Assembly (NCBI GenBank): GCA_035524095.1
Contig: DATKPK010000145.1
Coordinates: 1-29,374, forward strand
Reading direction: 5' to 3'
Origin: DATJUF01 sp035524095
Lineage (GTDB): Bacteria > Desulfobacterota > Binatia > Binatales > Binataceae
Length of the DNA stretch: 29,374 nucleotides
Shown here: piece by piece, positions 14,951-22,809 of the stretch
Layout: each line of letters opens with the position of its first letter
Numbering within the stretch: the first letter of the stretch is position 1
The notes under the pieces: generated by a model
Told to the model about the DNA's origin: nothing
What the model saw: only the letters and a program-made list of their open reading frames with translations
Databases searched by the model: none
Program-made: the position numbers and the translations under genes

Positions 14951-15556
14951 TCAACCACCGGCGGCGCGCGGCGAATGCCAGTCTCCGATGACCTTAGGTT
15001 CGAGGTACCGCCCATGCCGATGCTCTACAACCACGATACCGCAATTGGGTGGCACAGGAGCGTCCTCCCAGCGGCCCGTCATGTGTGCCCACATCGCGAC
15101 CATCACACCGCCATGACTCACGACCACGATATCGTCATCGGGGAAACGGGCCACCAGTTCGTCGAGTATTGGACCAACCCGATTCCGCACGTGTTCGTAG
15201 GATTCGCCACCCGGCGGAACCCAGACCCACGGCCGCAAAGGATCGAAGCCATCAGCCTCCGCCAAGTCGTCGTACGACCGCCCTGCGAAGGCGCCAGCTT
15301 CCCGTTCATGGAGTCCTTCTCGAATCTCGAATGGAAGTTGCAGCACTTCGGCGATAATTAATCCGGTATCCCGCGCACGGACATACGGACTCGCAATCAC
15401 GATACGTGGGCGCGCAATCGCCCCAATGATGCCGGCGGCCTCGCGTGCCTGCTGGCGGCCAAGCGCGGTCAACGCCAGTGTCAAAGGAGTGGTGGTGAAA
15501 ATGCGCACGACATTGCCTTCGCTCTCGCCATGACGCACCAGTACCAGTCTGCCCAT
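14951..15556 (-). CDS. Histidine phosphatase family protein
   Basis: 201 residues of the phosphoglycerate mutase-like superfamily. The signature R8-H9-G10-E11 (LVRHGES) gives the phospho-accepting histidine, and the second catalytic histidine lies in VVSHGG (about 147). SPYVRARDTG carries the third conserved arginine and E-R-EAGAFAG the acid region. The length fits broad-specificity phosphatases such as CobC/PhoE types rather than true glycolytic mutases. Substrate unknown. It is followed on the same strand by the MDR gene after 75 nt, and upstream by a 171-nt gap to the VOC gene. That gap contains a perfect TATAAT on the + strand (15662-15667) with no gene behind it. Confidence 0.88.
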   Translation of the reverse strand: MGRLVLVRHGESEGNVVRIFTTTPLTLALTALGRQQAREAAGIIGAIARPRIVIASPYVRARDTGLIIAEVLQLPFEIREGLHEREAGAFAGRSYDDLAEADGFDPLRPWVWVPPGGESYEHVRNRVGPILDELVARFPDDDIVVVSHGGVMVAMWAHMTGRWEDAPVPPNCGIVVVEHRHGRYLEPKVIGDWHSPRAAGG

Positions 15557-15727
15557 TCAGTTGACCCTTCTACCTCGCGGCACGAAGTTTAAGCATCCAG
15601 ACGCGAGGCGCGACCGACTTGCCGCTCAAGAAATTAAGCTCAACTTACGGCACCACGGCACTATAATAGAGTCGCGGCTACGCGGAAAAAAGTCGTGCAG
15701 GCGCGCCGCCCCAGCTAATTTTCCGCT

Positions 15728-16612
15728 CTAACGCGGATCGTTTGGAATCAGGCGCTCAGTGAAGCCAATCACCATCCCAAAGGCGTCATCGCGATTTATT
15801 ACCAGTGTATCCTTGCCATCGAATTCTATTCTCTGCTTGTGCGCGCGCAGATGGTCTGCCGCTCGGTTCAAATCTTTCGTTTTGAACGTCACCGAAAAAA
15901 TCCCTTCACCCGCACGTTCGAGGTCTTGCCCTTCCGGACTCGACGTCGCAAGTGGTCGCACCGCCTCGATAACCGTGTCCTCACCCACCGCAAAGAACAG
16001 GCTCTGCTTGCGCTCCGAGCTTTCCTGATGAATCAGCTTTCCTCCCAATGCTTCACCGTACACTCCACGGGCGTCATCGAGATTCCTGAACAAGACCGTT
16101 ATGTGCGAGGCCCGCTCGATCCCCAAAGGATGCTGATCGCGGGCGAATTCGGTCGACCAGGCCGGCTGCAAACGCGGGTCGATAAAGAATTTAGGCGCGA
16201 TCGCGAACTCGAAGGCCGCGTGGGTGTCCTGAGGATGAGTCCAGACGGCGTCTCCGCGCACGGCCTCTGTCACCGGATTTCCGACCATGTCGAACATCCG
16301 AATTTTATGCGAACTAAGTTCGATGGACGTTTGCCGCAGGTCATCCACATACCAGGCAATCGAATGAAAATGCTGTCCGTATCGTGTGTAGAACTTGCCC
16401 AACGCCGACTTCTCCCAGCCCGGCTTTTGCACCGGCTGCGCCGGCTCCATCACGAAGTCGCCGATCAAAACCAGCGACGCCTTGCGCATCGCTGCCTTCA
16501 TGTAGTTGCGGACGAACCGCCTCACCGAAAAAATGCGATCGTACCATTCATCGGCGGCATCGAGATCGCTTACTACATGCAGCAGATGGAATTCCTTGCT
16601 GATTCTAAACAT
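15728..16612 (-). CDS. Two-domain VOC (glyoxalase/dioxygenase) family protein
   Basis: 294 residues from the ATG at 16612, which has GGGAGG 9 nt upstream; the frame also opens at 16633 but lacks such a site. Two vicinal-oxygen-chelate modules are seen: one starting FHLLHVVSDLDAADEWYDRIF, continuing to HFHSIAWYVDDL, and a second starting ASHITVLFRNLDDARGVYGEALG, continuing to IFSVTFKTKDLNRAADHL. Histidines at the start of each module (HLLHVV, HITVLF) are typical metal ligands in this superfamily, which includes extradiol dioxygenases, glyoxalases and resistance proteins. The reaction is not assignable. It is divergent from the acyl-CoA dehydrogenase-like gene, with a shared 178-nt intergenic region, so the two may be coregulated. 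Confidence 0.85.
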   Translation of the reverse strand: MFRISKEFHLLHVVSDLDAADEWYDRIFSVRRFVRNYMKAAMRKASLVLIGDFVMEPAQPVQKPGWEKSALGKFYTRYGQHFHSIAWYVDDLRQTSIELSSHKIRMFDMVGNPVTEAVRGDAVWTHPQDTHAAFEFAIAPKFFIDPRLQPAWSTEFARDQHPLGIERASHITVLFRNLDDARGVYGEALGGKLIHQESSERKQSLFFAVGEDTVIEAVRPLATSSPEGQDLERAGEGIFSVTFKTKDLNRAADHLRAHKQRIEFDGKDTLVINRDDAFGMVIGFTERLIPNDPR

Positions 16613-16790
16613 GCTTCGATCCTCCCATGGCATTTCGGCTTATCGCAAGAATCCGCAAAAATTCCAAACTCTTTCCGATTAAAAAGCCTCGGCGCACATG
16701 CGCTTAGAGTTACAGAGTGCTCGCAAAACGCTCTTCGCTATATGACACTCAACCGCAAATTGAAACCCGAGATTGATAGGTAATAGTGAA

Positions 16791-18044
16791 ATGGCCATAG
16801 ACTTCAGCTTGAGCAGCGCACAGGCAAAACTGCAATCAGATGCGCGTGACTTCGCCAACAAAGTATTGAGTCCAGTTAAGGAAGTAATTGCGGGTATACC
16901 AAAGCCGGAAGATCGTTTTTACGCGATTCGGCCGTTCTACGAGAAGATGATCGCGGCTGGCTTCATGAAAGCGCTCATCCCCGCAGAGTATGGCGGCAAC
17001 CGGCTGTCTACACTCGATTTTGCGATCGCGACCGAGGAACTCGCCGCAGTCGATATCAATGTTCCGAGCGCTTTGCTTGCCACTGGACTCGGCCTCGAAC
17101 CGCTAATCCGCTTTGGCTCTGCTGAACAGAAGCGCCAGTTCCTGCCATCATTTCTCGCAGACGACAAACCGAAGCTGGCCGCCTTGGCCTTCACTGAAGT
17201 TACCGGTGGCGCCAATTTCGACGCACCCGATCCAGGCGTCGGCGTGAGGACCTTCGCACGCCGCGAAGGCGACCAGTGGGTAATCAGCGGCCAGAAACAC
17301 TACACCACCAACGGCACCGGATGGGATGGCAAGGGTGCTGATCTTTTCAGTGTTGTTTGCCGCACCGATCCGGAAAAACCGCCCCAAGAATCTCTGGCAA
17401 TCTTCCTGGTGCCTGGCGACAGTTCGGGAATCGAAATCGCCGGCATACTCGATACCGTAGGACACCGCGCCGTGGCCTCGCCACGGATTCATTTCAACGA
17501 GGTCCGCGTTCCTGCCGGGAATATAATCGGCCGGCCCGGCGACGGTATCACGATGACGGCGAAGACCTTTGCATGGACTGCGGCATTGATTGGAGCGGCC
17601 TGTACTGGAGTCATGCGCGCGGCCTTCGACTGCGCCTTCAAATTCGCCAGAACCGACACACGATCCGGGTCCGTTCCGGTAATTGATTATCAGAACGCCG
17701 GTTACATGCTCGCCGACTTGAAGATGCGCATCGAAGCGTCACGTTATCTCGCATGGAAGGCATGTCACTATTTCGATTCGACGTCCGGCGAGGGCTTAGA
17801 ACTTCCCGTGATAGCCAAAGTCTATTGCTCAGAACTCGCCGTCCAGGTCGTATATGACGCGATGCGCCTCGTCGGCGTTGATAGTTATACCGATATGCTG
17901 CCGCTGGCTGGACTGATGCAAGACGCTCTCTGCTTTCCGCTATACGATGGCGGCAATATGGGAGTTCGGCGCCGGCAACTGCACAATTTATTTCGCGCTC
18001 CGGGCTACGACCCGATGGCGGCTGCGGAAAATCGCTTGTTCTGA
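16791..18044 (+). CDS. Acyl-CoA dehydrogenase-like flavoprotein
   Basis: 417 residues from the ATG at 16791 (MAIDFSLSSAQ); a TTG 18 nt earlier is in frame but less likely. The three acyl-CoA dehydrogenase domains are present: N-terminal helices with PAEYGGN, the middle beta domain with AFTEVTGGANFDAP and the flavin-contacting WVISGQKHYTTNG, and the C-terminal helical domain. The usual catalytic-base motif YEGT is replaced by Y385-D386-G-G, so the base position holds Asp. Nitroalkane oxidase in this superfamily also uses Asp, so activity other than simple alpha-beta dehydrogenation is possible. Divergent from the VOC gene and convergent with the glycan operon, 13 nt away. Confidence 0.9.
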   Translation: MAIDFSLSSAQAKLQSDARDFANKVLSPVKEVIAGIPKPEDRFYAIRPFYEKMIAAGFMKALIPAEYGGNRLSTLDFAIATEELAAVDINVPSALLATGLGLEPLIRFGSAEQKRQFLPSFLADDKPKLAALAFTEVTGGANFDAPDPGVGVRTFARREGDQWVISGQKHYTTNGTGWDGKGADLFSVVCRTDPEKPPQESLAIFLVPGDSSGIEIAGILDTVGHRAVASPRIHFNEVRVPAGNIIGRPGDGITMTAKTFAWTAALIGAACTGVMRAAFDCAFKFARTDTRSGSVPVIDYQNAGYMLADLKMRIEASRYLAWKACHYFDSTSGEGLELPVIAKVYCSELAVQVVYDAMRLVGVDSYTDMLPLAGLMQDALCFPLYDGGNMGVRRRQLHNLFRAPGYDPMAAAENRLF

Positions 18045-18057
18045 TATGACCGCAATC

Positions 18058-20442
18058 CTACATTACGCCTCTCACTTCCTTGGAAAGCCCGGGCGGGGAT
18101 TTACTAGCGCCTCCGAGTTGAAGGGAGTTTATTTTCGCAGCTTCCTCAATTAATGATTCGCGATCGAAGGTCATAATCAAGAGCAATGGCGCCGTGGTCG
18201 CGCCAGGATCTTTCACAACGACATGAGGCACGTCCATCGAGAGGTAAGACACCGAAGAGGCGAGGCCGCTATATTTCGCAACAATTGACTTGACTGCGTC
18301 GTACGGGGCCACCAACCCAACCGCGATATTCGCATTGTCTTCTCCCGAAAGGACGATGTTGCTCTGAAGAGGGGCCGTCTCAGGATCGGGATAGAGCAAA
18401 TCCTGGCTAATCCAGTTGGAGGGGAGAACGTTCGCCTCAACTGCATGAACTGGGCTCAGATCAGCCGGATTATGACTTTGTACGTAGTCTGCGGCTGCCT
18501 TCAGGATTACCGGGAAGCGCTGCTCTTCTTCCGCCGATTTTAGCTTCATCACGCCCACTGAATTCTTCGCAGCTAGCCATTCCAATGGCGTCTTGTATAG
18601 CATCACCCCACCCACGTGAATCGGTGCAACGCCCATCGAACTGAACCATCCTCTCCAAAGGTCAAGGTCATGCTCTGAAATCGGAGCGCGGCTCCAGGTT
18701 CGCGGCGCAAAGCGTCGCGGCAGATATTGCCAGGTGCAATCACCCTGCTCCGCCACAATCACGGCACTGACGTTATACTCAGCCAGAAAGGCCCTGAGCT
18801 GAACGCCGAAGCCGGGGATATCGACGTTAGGCAGCAGCGAATCCATGATCGGCCAGTTCTCGAATTCGGCGGGGACCAAAGGAAATCCTGTCCAGCCCTG
18901 GACCATGTTGAAGTACATATTCGAGAAAGCTTGCCACAGCATCGCATCGCCATTGACGCTGTACGGAGTTATGATGACGTTTTCGCCGGGCGCGAGATAT
19001 TGCCTATACAATCCAGCCGAAAAGAACTCGGGAATGCTCGTCTTGACGGTCCAATACCTTGCGGACAGATTCGGCATTAGGAAGATTACCATCACCGCCG
19101 CTATCGTGGCTTTTCCAATCGTGCGCAACTCCAGCTTGCTTAACCACAACGACGCCATCAGCGCGAGGTCAAGAAACGCATACAACATGAAACGGGCGGG
19201 CAACGCCTTCTGAATCAATGGCAAGGAAGTAAAAGGCGCCCAAGGCAACACAACCCTCGTCGCTCGGGCAAGAATATGCAGTCGCGGTCCCATTGCAAGC
19301 ACCAGCACAACAATCAGCAGATCGATCATCAAGCGGCTGCGCGTCTCCGGCCAGTAACGAATCGCGAAGAGTATCGCCATTATGATTAGCGGCGGACTGA
19401 GATATCCGCCACTTTCCATCAATCCGCCCATATACGAGGTGGAAATGTCACTGAACCATCGAATGCGGCCCAATTCATTCAGCGGACTCGGAATAAGAAA
19501 ATTAATTGGGTCGATAGAGAACGCATCAGCGGACATGATCTGCGCGCCGCGCAAGCCATGAACAAGGAGGAAGTATAGGTAAGGACTGAGAATTACGAGA
19601 GTGAGCGCGAAGCTCAGCGCGAGCGGCCGGCCCATCGCTATCAGGCGCCGCCTTTGTTCGTCCTGATACATCGCGATTGCCACAGTCAAGGTGATTCCGC
19701 CGAAGAGGATCATGGTTGCGAATGTCTCCGTGAAGCAAAGAAATTCAACAACCAGAAGCGCTGAGAGCAGCAGCGCAAAGGTTCGCGAACGAATATTATC
19801 GCCCATCCACAACAATGCGAGATATAGGGCCAGCGGTACCGGAAAAACCAGCGCATCGTTCAGATTGCCGAAGGTCTTCCCCAGCATGTGTGCTGAGAAG
19901 GCGAATATAAATCCCCCCAGAACCGACGGCCAATATGATCGCGAGACGTGGCGGCACAAGATGAACGTGGCCCATCCCGCAAAAGCAGGACATAGCAGGC
20001 AAAGCAAGTTGAAGGTCGGCACAATACCGAGCGTTGCGGTCAGTGGATAGGCGGCAATACTAGGTAATGGGATCGAAGCCGACCAGGCGATGTTAACGCC
20101 ACTCGGCGGCCAGATAATCCGCGGCACAAACGGGTTCAACTGATGGGCGATCGCGTACGGCCACCATCGCAGGTACCACATGAATTGACTTGGATCGGCG
20201 CCATTGCCTATATAGCGGCCGGACCAGTCCCCAACTAAAGAACGTCCGAAGGTTAGAAGTGAAGCCGCAAAATAGATAAGTAAGGGGACTGCGCCAAAGC
20301 GGTCCCTATCCGCGCAGCTATGGGCTCCGGGCTTGACTCGGATATTCGTCGATACCTCGCCTGTAGGAATTATGCGGACTCCCGTTGCATCGATTTTTTC
20401 AACTCTTCTAGCCCATCCAGGAATGAGATACGCGGCCGCCAT
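18058..20442 (-). CDS. Multi-spanning membrane protein, GT-C glycosyltransferase-like
   Basis: 794 residues with around ten to twelve hydrophobic segments in the first ~480 residues and a soluble ~300-residue C-terminal part. The first periplasmic loop contains acidic NGADPSQFMWYLRWW, reminiscent of the metal and lipid-phosphate-binding loop of GT-C enzymes, and LPARFMLYAFLDLALMASL is typical of this class of membrane proteins. GT-C enzymes use polyprenyl-phosphate sugars as donors and act outside the inner membrane. The exact family is not identified. The ATG at 20442 overlaps the upstream epimerase gene by 73 nt; no closer standard start codon is evident before the first membrane segment. 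Last gene of the operon, so it could carry out the final transfer step; that is inference. Confidence 0.7.
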   Translation of the reverse strand: MAAAYLIPGWARRVEKIDATGVRIIPTGEVSTNIRVKPGAHSCADRDRFGAVPLLIYFAASLLTFGRSLVGDWSGRYIGNGADPSQFMWYLRWWPYAIAHQLNPFVPRIIWPPSGVNIAWSASIPLPSIAAYPLTATLGIVPTFNLLCLLCPAFAGWATFILCRHVSRSYWPSVLGGFIFAFSAHMLGKTFGNLNDALVFPVPLALYLALLWMGDNIRSRTFALLLSALLVVEFLCFTETFATMILFGGITLTVAIAMYQDEQRRRLIAMGRPLALSFALTLVILSPYLYFLLVHGLRGAQIMSADAFSIDPINFLIPSPLNELGRIRWFSDISTSYMGGLMESGGYLSPPLIIMAILFAIRYWPETRSRLMIDLLIVVLVLAMGPRLHILARATRVVLPWAPFTSLPLIQKALPARFMLYAFLDLALMASLWLSKLELRTIGKATIAAVMVIFLMPNLSARYWTVKTSIPEFFSAGLYRQYLAPGENVIITPYSVNGDAMLWQAFSNMYFNMVQGWTGFPLVPAEFENWPIMDSLLPNVDIPGFGVQLRAFLAEYNVSAVIVAEQGDCTWQYLPRRFAPRTWSRAPISEHDLDLWRGWFSSMGVAPIHVGGVMLYKTPLEWLAAKNSVGVMKLKSAEEEQRFPVILKAAADYVQSHNPADLSPVHAVEANVLPSNWISQDLLYPDPETAPLQSNIVLSGEDNANIAVGLVAPYDAVKSIVAKYSGLASSVSYLSMDVPHVVVKDPGATTAPLLLIMTFDRESLIEEAAKINSLQLGGASKSPPGLSKEVRGVM

Positions 20443-21278
20443 CCCAGAGCAGTCGTAGTTCGCGAGATATCAGCGAGCGTCACTTCCGCGTCGCCGGCTC
20501 GCCGTGGCCCAAAGATCTGTTTCGAGGAGATACGATCGGCAAGCTCTTTAACCGAAATGTTAACACCACTCCCGACATTAAAAGCCGCGCCACGTACCGA
20601 ACTTTCGTAGGCTGCGATATTGCAATCTGCAACATCGCGCACGTGGATGAAATCGCGCCGCTGATCGCCGCGGCCGTGAATCTCGAGGGGAAGACCGTCG
20701 CGCCATCGCCGGAGAAAGATTCCGAGCACCAAAGCGTAAGCACCAGTCTGAGGCTGCCGCGGTCCATAGACGTTAAAGTAGCGAAGGATGACTGTGGGAA
20801 AGTTGTACGCCCGCTCGAACAGCCTGCAATATTCCTCACCGGCAAATTTGCTGAGCGCGTAAAAGTTCAGCAAGTCCGGCCGCATATCCTCGACATGAGG
20901 CCCAGGTTGATTGCCATAGTAAGTCGAAGAGCCGCTGTAAATGAGTTTCCTGACGCCTGCCTCGCGCGCGGCGATCAGTACGTTCTGAGTGCCAATAATA
21001 TTCTGTCGTGTGCAAGCATCGATCGCTTCCAGCGACGGCGCAGCCCGCGACATCGCAGCCGCATGGAATACTCCACTGACGCCGGCGCAGGCGCGACGGC
21101 AGGTAGCTAAATCGGTGATATCGCCCTCGATAAATTCTGCCGTCTCAGGCACCCACGCTGCCTCACCATAGATCAGGCTATCCAGCACGCGCACGCGGTA
21201 GCCGCGATCCGACAGGCGCTCGACCACGCAACTCCCAATAAATCCGGCGCCTCCTGTCACCAGCATCAAATCGCTCAC
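20370..21278 (-). CDS. NAD-dependent epimerase/dehydratase, UDP-glucose 4-epimerase-like
   Basis: 302 residues of the extended SDR family. The NAD-binding TGGAGFIGS opens the protein, with DSLIYGE, HAAAMSRAAPS, the catalytic YALSK (Y-x-x-x-K) after NFYALSKFAGEE, and the substrate-side RYFNVYGPRQ and GRGDQRRDFIHVRDVA segments. This layout matches GalE-like and UDP-glucuronate or dTDP-sugar epimerases. It likely alters the sugar of a nucleotide-linked donor in the cytosol. It starts 9 nt after the nucleotidyltransferase stop and its tail overlaps the membrane protein gene. The specific sugar cannot be predicted. Confidence 0.93.
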   Translation of the reverse strand: MSDLMLVTGGAGFIGSCVVERLSDRGYRVRVLDSLIYGEAAWVPETAEFIEGDITDLATCRRACAGVSGVFHAAAMSRAAPSLEAIDACTRQNIIGTQNVLIAAREAGVRKLIYSGSSTYYGNQPGPHVEDMRPDLLNFYALSKFAGEEYCRLFERAYNFPTVILRYFNVYGPRQPQTGAYALVLGIFLRRWRDGLPLEIHGRGDQRRDFIHVRDVADCNIAAYESSVRGAAFNVGSGVNISVKELADRISSKQIFGPRRAGDAEVTLADISRTTTALGWRPRISFLDGLEELKKSMQRESA

Positions 21279-21287
21279 AGCGTACCT

Positions 21288-22061
21288 TTACGTGTTATTC
21301 GCGCTCGCGCGGCGAGGCTCATGTGCGAGCGTTCGGCGGAAAAATTCCAAATCGTCAGGGGTGTTAATTCCACGCGCCTCGCGTTGGTCAGTCACGGCCA
21401 GCCGCCTCACCGTCCATCCAACAGAGGCCAAATAAGGTAGGAATGGCAGAAAATTGGTTTCGGCGGTCTCAGCGCCTCGATGCATCTGCTTCAGATACTG
21501 TGTCCACGCGACGCGCAAACCTTCAACTGAAAGTGCGAAAGTACCGATATCGCCGAAGCCGTCCGGCGCGCAGACGTCGCCCTCACGGCTTTCCCGCACC
21601 GCTTCGAGGCGCTCATCACTACTGAAAACATACTCAACGTACGGTTGAGCTAATCTGACTACTGGTAGAATCACCGTGCGAGCGGCTCCTCCGTGAAGCG
21701 CACACGTGAGCCTCATCGTGTCCTGCGAAACGAAGACCTGATCGCCCCAAACGACGAGCACCATATCCGCGTGGGACCATATCGGAAACCCGCAAAAGAT
21801 TGCGTCACCCATTCCGGTCGGACTGGCCTGGATACTCAAGAAGACTCGATTCGCCAAGCCCTCGCGCTCAACCGCTTCGCGTATTGCGGGTTCGCCCTCT
21901 GGCGAAACGACCACATTGACCTCCGCCGCGACGGCCAGCAGATTGCGGCTCAAAATGCTCCAGATCGTCTGGCCGTTGCCGATCTGCGTGAGAAGCTTCG
22001 GCCCTTCGCCACCGAGACGAGTACCTCGGCCAGCCGCCGGTACCACTGCGCAAATATTCAC
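21288..22061 (-). CDS. Sugar nucleotidyltransferase-like protein
   Basis: 257 residues with a GTG start that overlaps the preceding 34-codon frame by GTGA. The N-terminus has the nucleotide-binding AAGRGTRLGG with a lysine in GPKLL, as in NTP-transferases such as GlmU, RfbA and MobA types. VVWGDQVF supplies the acidic metal-binding residue and GFGDIGTFALS the second conserved region. These enzymes join a sugar 1-phosphate and an NTP to an NDP-sugar plus pyrophosphate. Here it is sandwiched between a HAD phosphatase and an epimerase, a natural order for making a modified NDP-sugar. The sugar and nucleotide are not identifiable. Confidence 0.88.
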   Translation of the reverse strand: MNICAVVPAAGRGTRLGGEGPKLLTQIGNGQTIWSILSRNLLAVAAEVNVVVSPEGEPAIREAVEREGLANRVFLSIQASPTGMGDAIFCGFPIWSHADMVLVVWGDQVFVSQDTMRLTCALHGGAARTVILPVVRLAQPYVEYVFSSDERLEAVRESREGDVCAPDGFGDIGTFALSVEGLRVAWTQYLKQMHRGAETAETNFLPFLPYLASVGWTVRRLAVTDQREARGINTPDDLEFFRRTLAHEPRRASANNT

Positions 22062-22162
22062 TGGTATTCGCGCCGCCGGGCTGAATATGCCCTTCGCGAT
22101 GCGGCCGCTATCCTCGCCGCAACGCGCTCATTATTGCCAGCAAACGACAGATAAAGTTTCAT
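22058..22162 (-). CDS. Putative 34-residue coupled small protein
   Basis: A short frame of 34 codons plus stop. It fits exactly into the gap between two genes: its ATG overlaps the HAD stop (ATGA, 22162-22159) and its TGA overlaps the GTG start of the nucleotidyltransferase (GTGA, 22061-22058). The predicted peptide begins MKLYLSFAGNNERVAAR and ends in a strongly basic tail (RRREYQ). No family is recognised. The double 4-nt overlap is the main evidence: it is what translational coupling through a leader or small protein would look like. The alternative is a chance open spacer that lets ribosomes run from one gene to the next. Confidence 0.45.
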   Translation of the reverse strand: MKLYLSFAGNNERVAARIAAASRRAYSARRREYQ

Positions 22163-22791
22163 AGTTCGAGGGCGATACTCAATTCCGCGAGCGTTGGAAA
22201 ATACCAATCGGCCATTTGCGCCACTTCCGTGTTATGCACTCCAGCAACTTTCAATCCGGCAGCCCGCGCCGACACTATTCCCGACGGCGCATCTTCAATC
22301 ACAATCGAGTCCCCAGGTATTAATTTGTAACGGGCGAGACACGCCAGATAAGGATCAGGCGCCGGCTTGCTCGCCGCAACATCACCCGCCGTTATGAAGC
22401 CAGTGAAAAGTTCCCTGATACCGACAACCTCAAGCGCCCGGTTGATAGAATCCGCGCTCCCAGACGTCACTAGGAAATTGCACGCACCTCCCTCTTTCGA
22501 CGCTCTGAGCAAGTCGCGGGCTCCCTCATACGTTTTCAGGCCTCCAGCGCTGACGGCCTCACGATACAACCACTGCTTGCGCGCGACGCAAGCGTCGAGC
22601 TCCCTTGGATCGCGAATTCCTAGTCGCGCGAACGCCGCACGCGTAGTCAATCCCATCAGATGCGTGTAATCGAATTTTTGACGTTCGCCGCGACCCATTA
22701 TATCCAAGACCCTATGATATGCCTCCGCGTGAAGTGATGACGAATCAACTAGGGTACCGTCAAAGTCAAATAGAAGATTACGCCAGCGCAT
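22159..22791 (-). CDS. HAD-family hydrolase (beta-phosphoglucomutase/phosphatase-like)
   Basis: 210 residues, subfamily IA. Motif I is DFDGTLVD (9-16) with the nucleophilic and acid aspartates, motif II is the VTSGS stretch, motif III the lysine in AASKPAPDPY and motif IV IEDAPSGI. The helical cap between motif I and II (about 20-90) fits beta-phosphoglucomutase and sugar phosphatases. It likely dephosphorylates or isomerises a sugar phosphate ahead of nucleotidyl transfer. It begins 18 nt after the CofD-GT2 fusion stop and overlaps the small frame by 4 nt, so it is tightly embedded in the operon. Confidence 0.92.
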   Translation of the reverse strand: MRWRNLLFDFDGTLVDSSSLHAEAYHRVLDIMGRGERQKFDYTHLMGLTTRAAFARLGIRDPRELDACVARKQWLYREAVSAGGLKTYEGARDLLRASKEGGACNFLVTSGSADSINRALEVVGIRELFTGFITAGDVAASKPAPDPYLACLARYKLIPGDSIVIEDAPSGIVSARAAGLKVAGVHNTEVAQMADWYFPTLAELSIALEL

Positions 22792-22809
22792 CGATCCCGC
22801 TCATTCTGG

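Noticed and set aside
15662..15667. Perfect TATAAT on the + strand
   Set aside because: No suitable -35 and no gene downstream on that strand; noted but not called a promoter.
15839..16783. 314-codon open frame on the + strand opposite the VOC gene
   Set aside because: It is antisense to a clear two-domain VOC protein and is rich in Arg/His as expected for a shadow frame.
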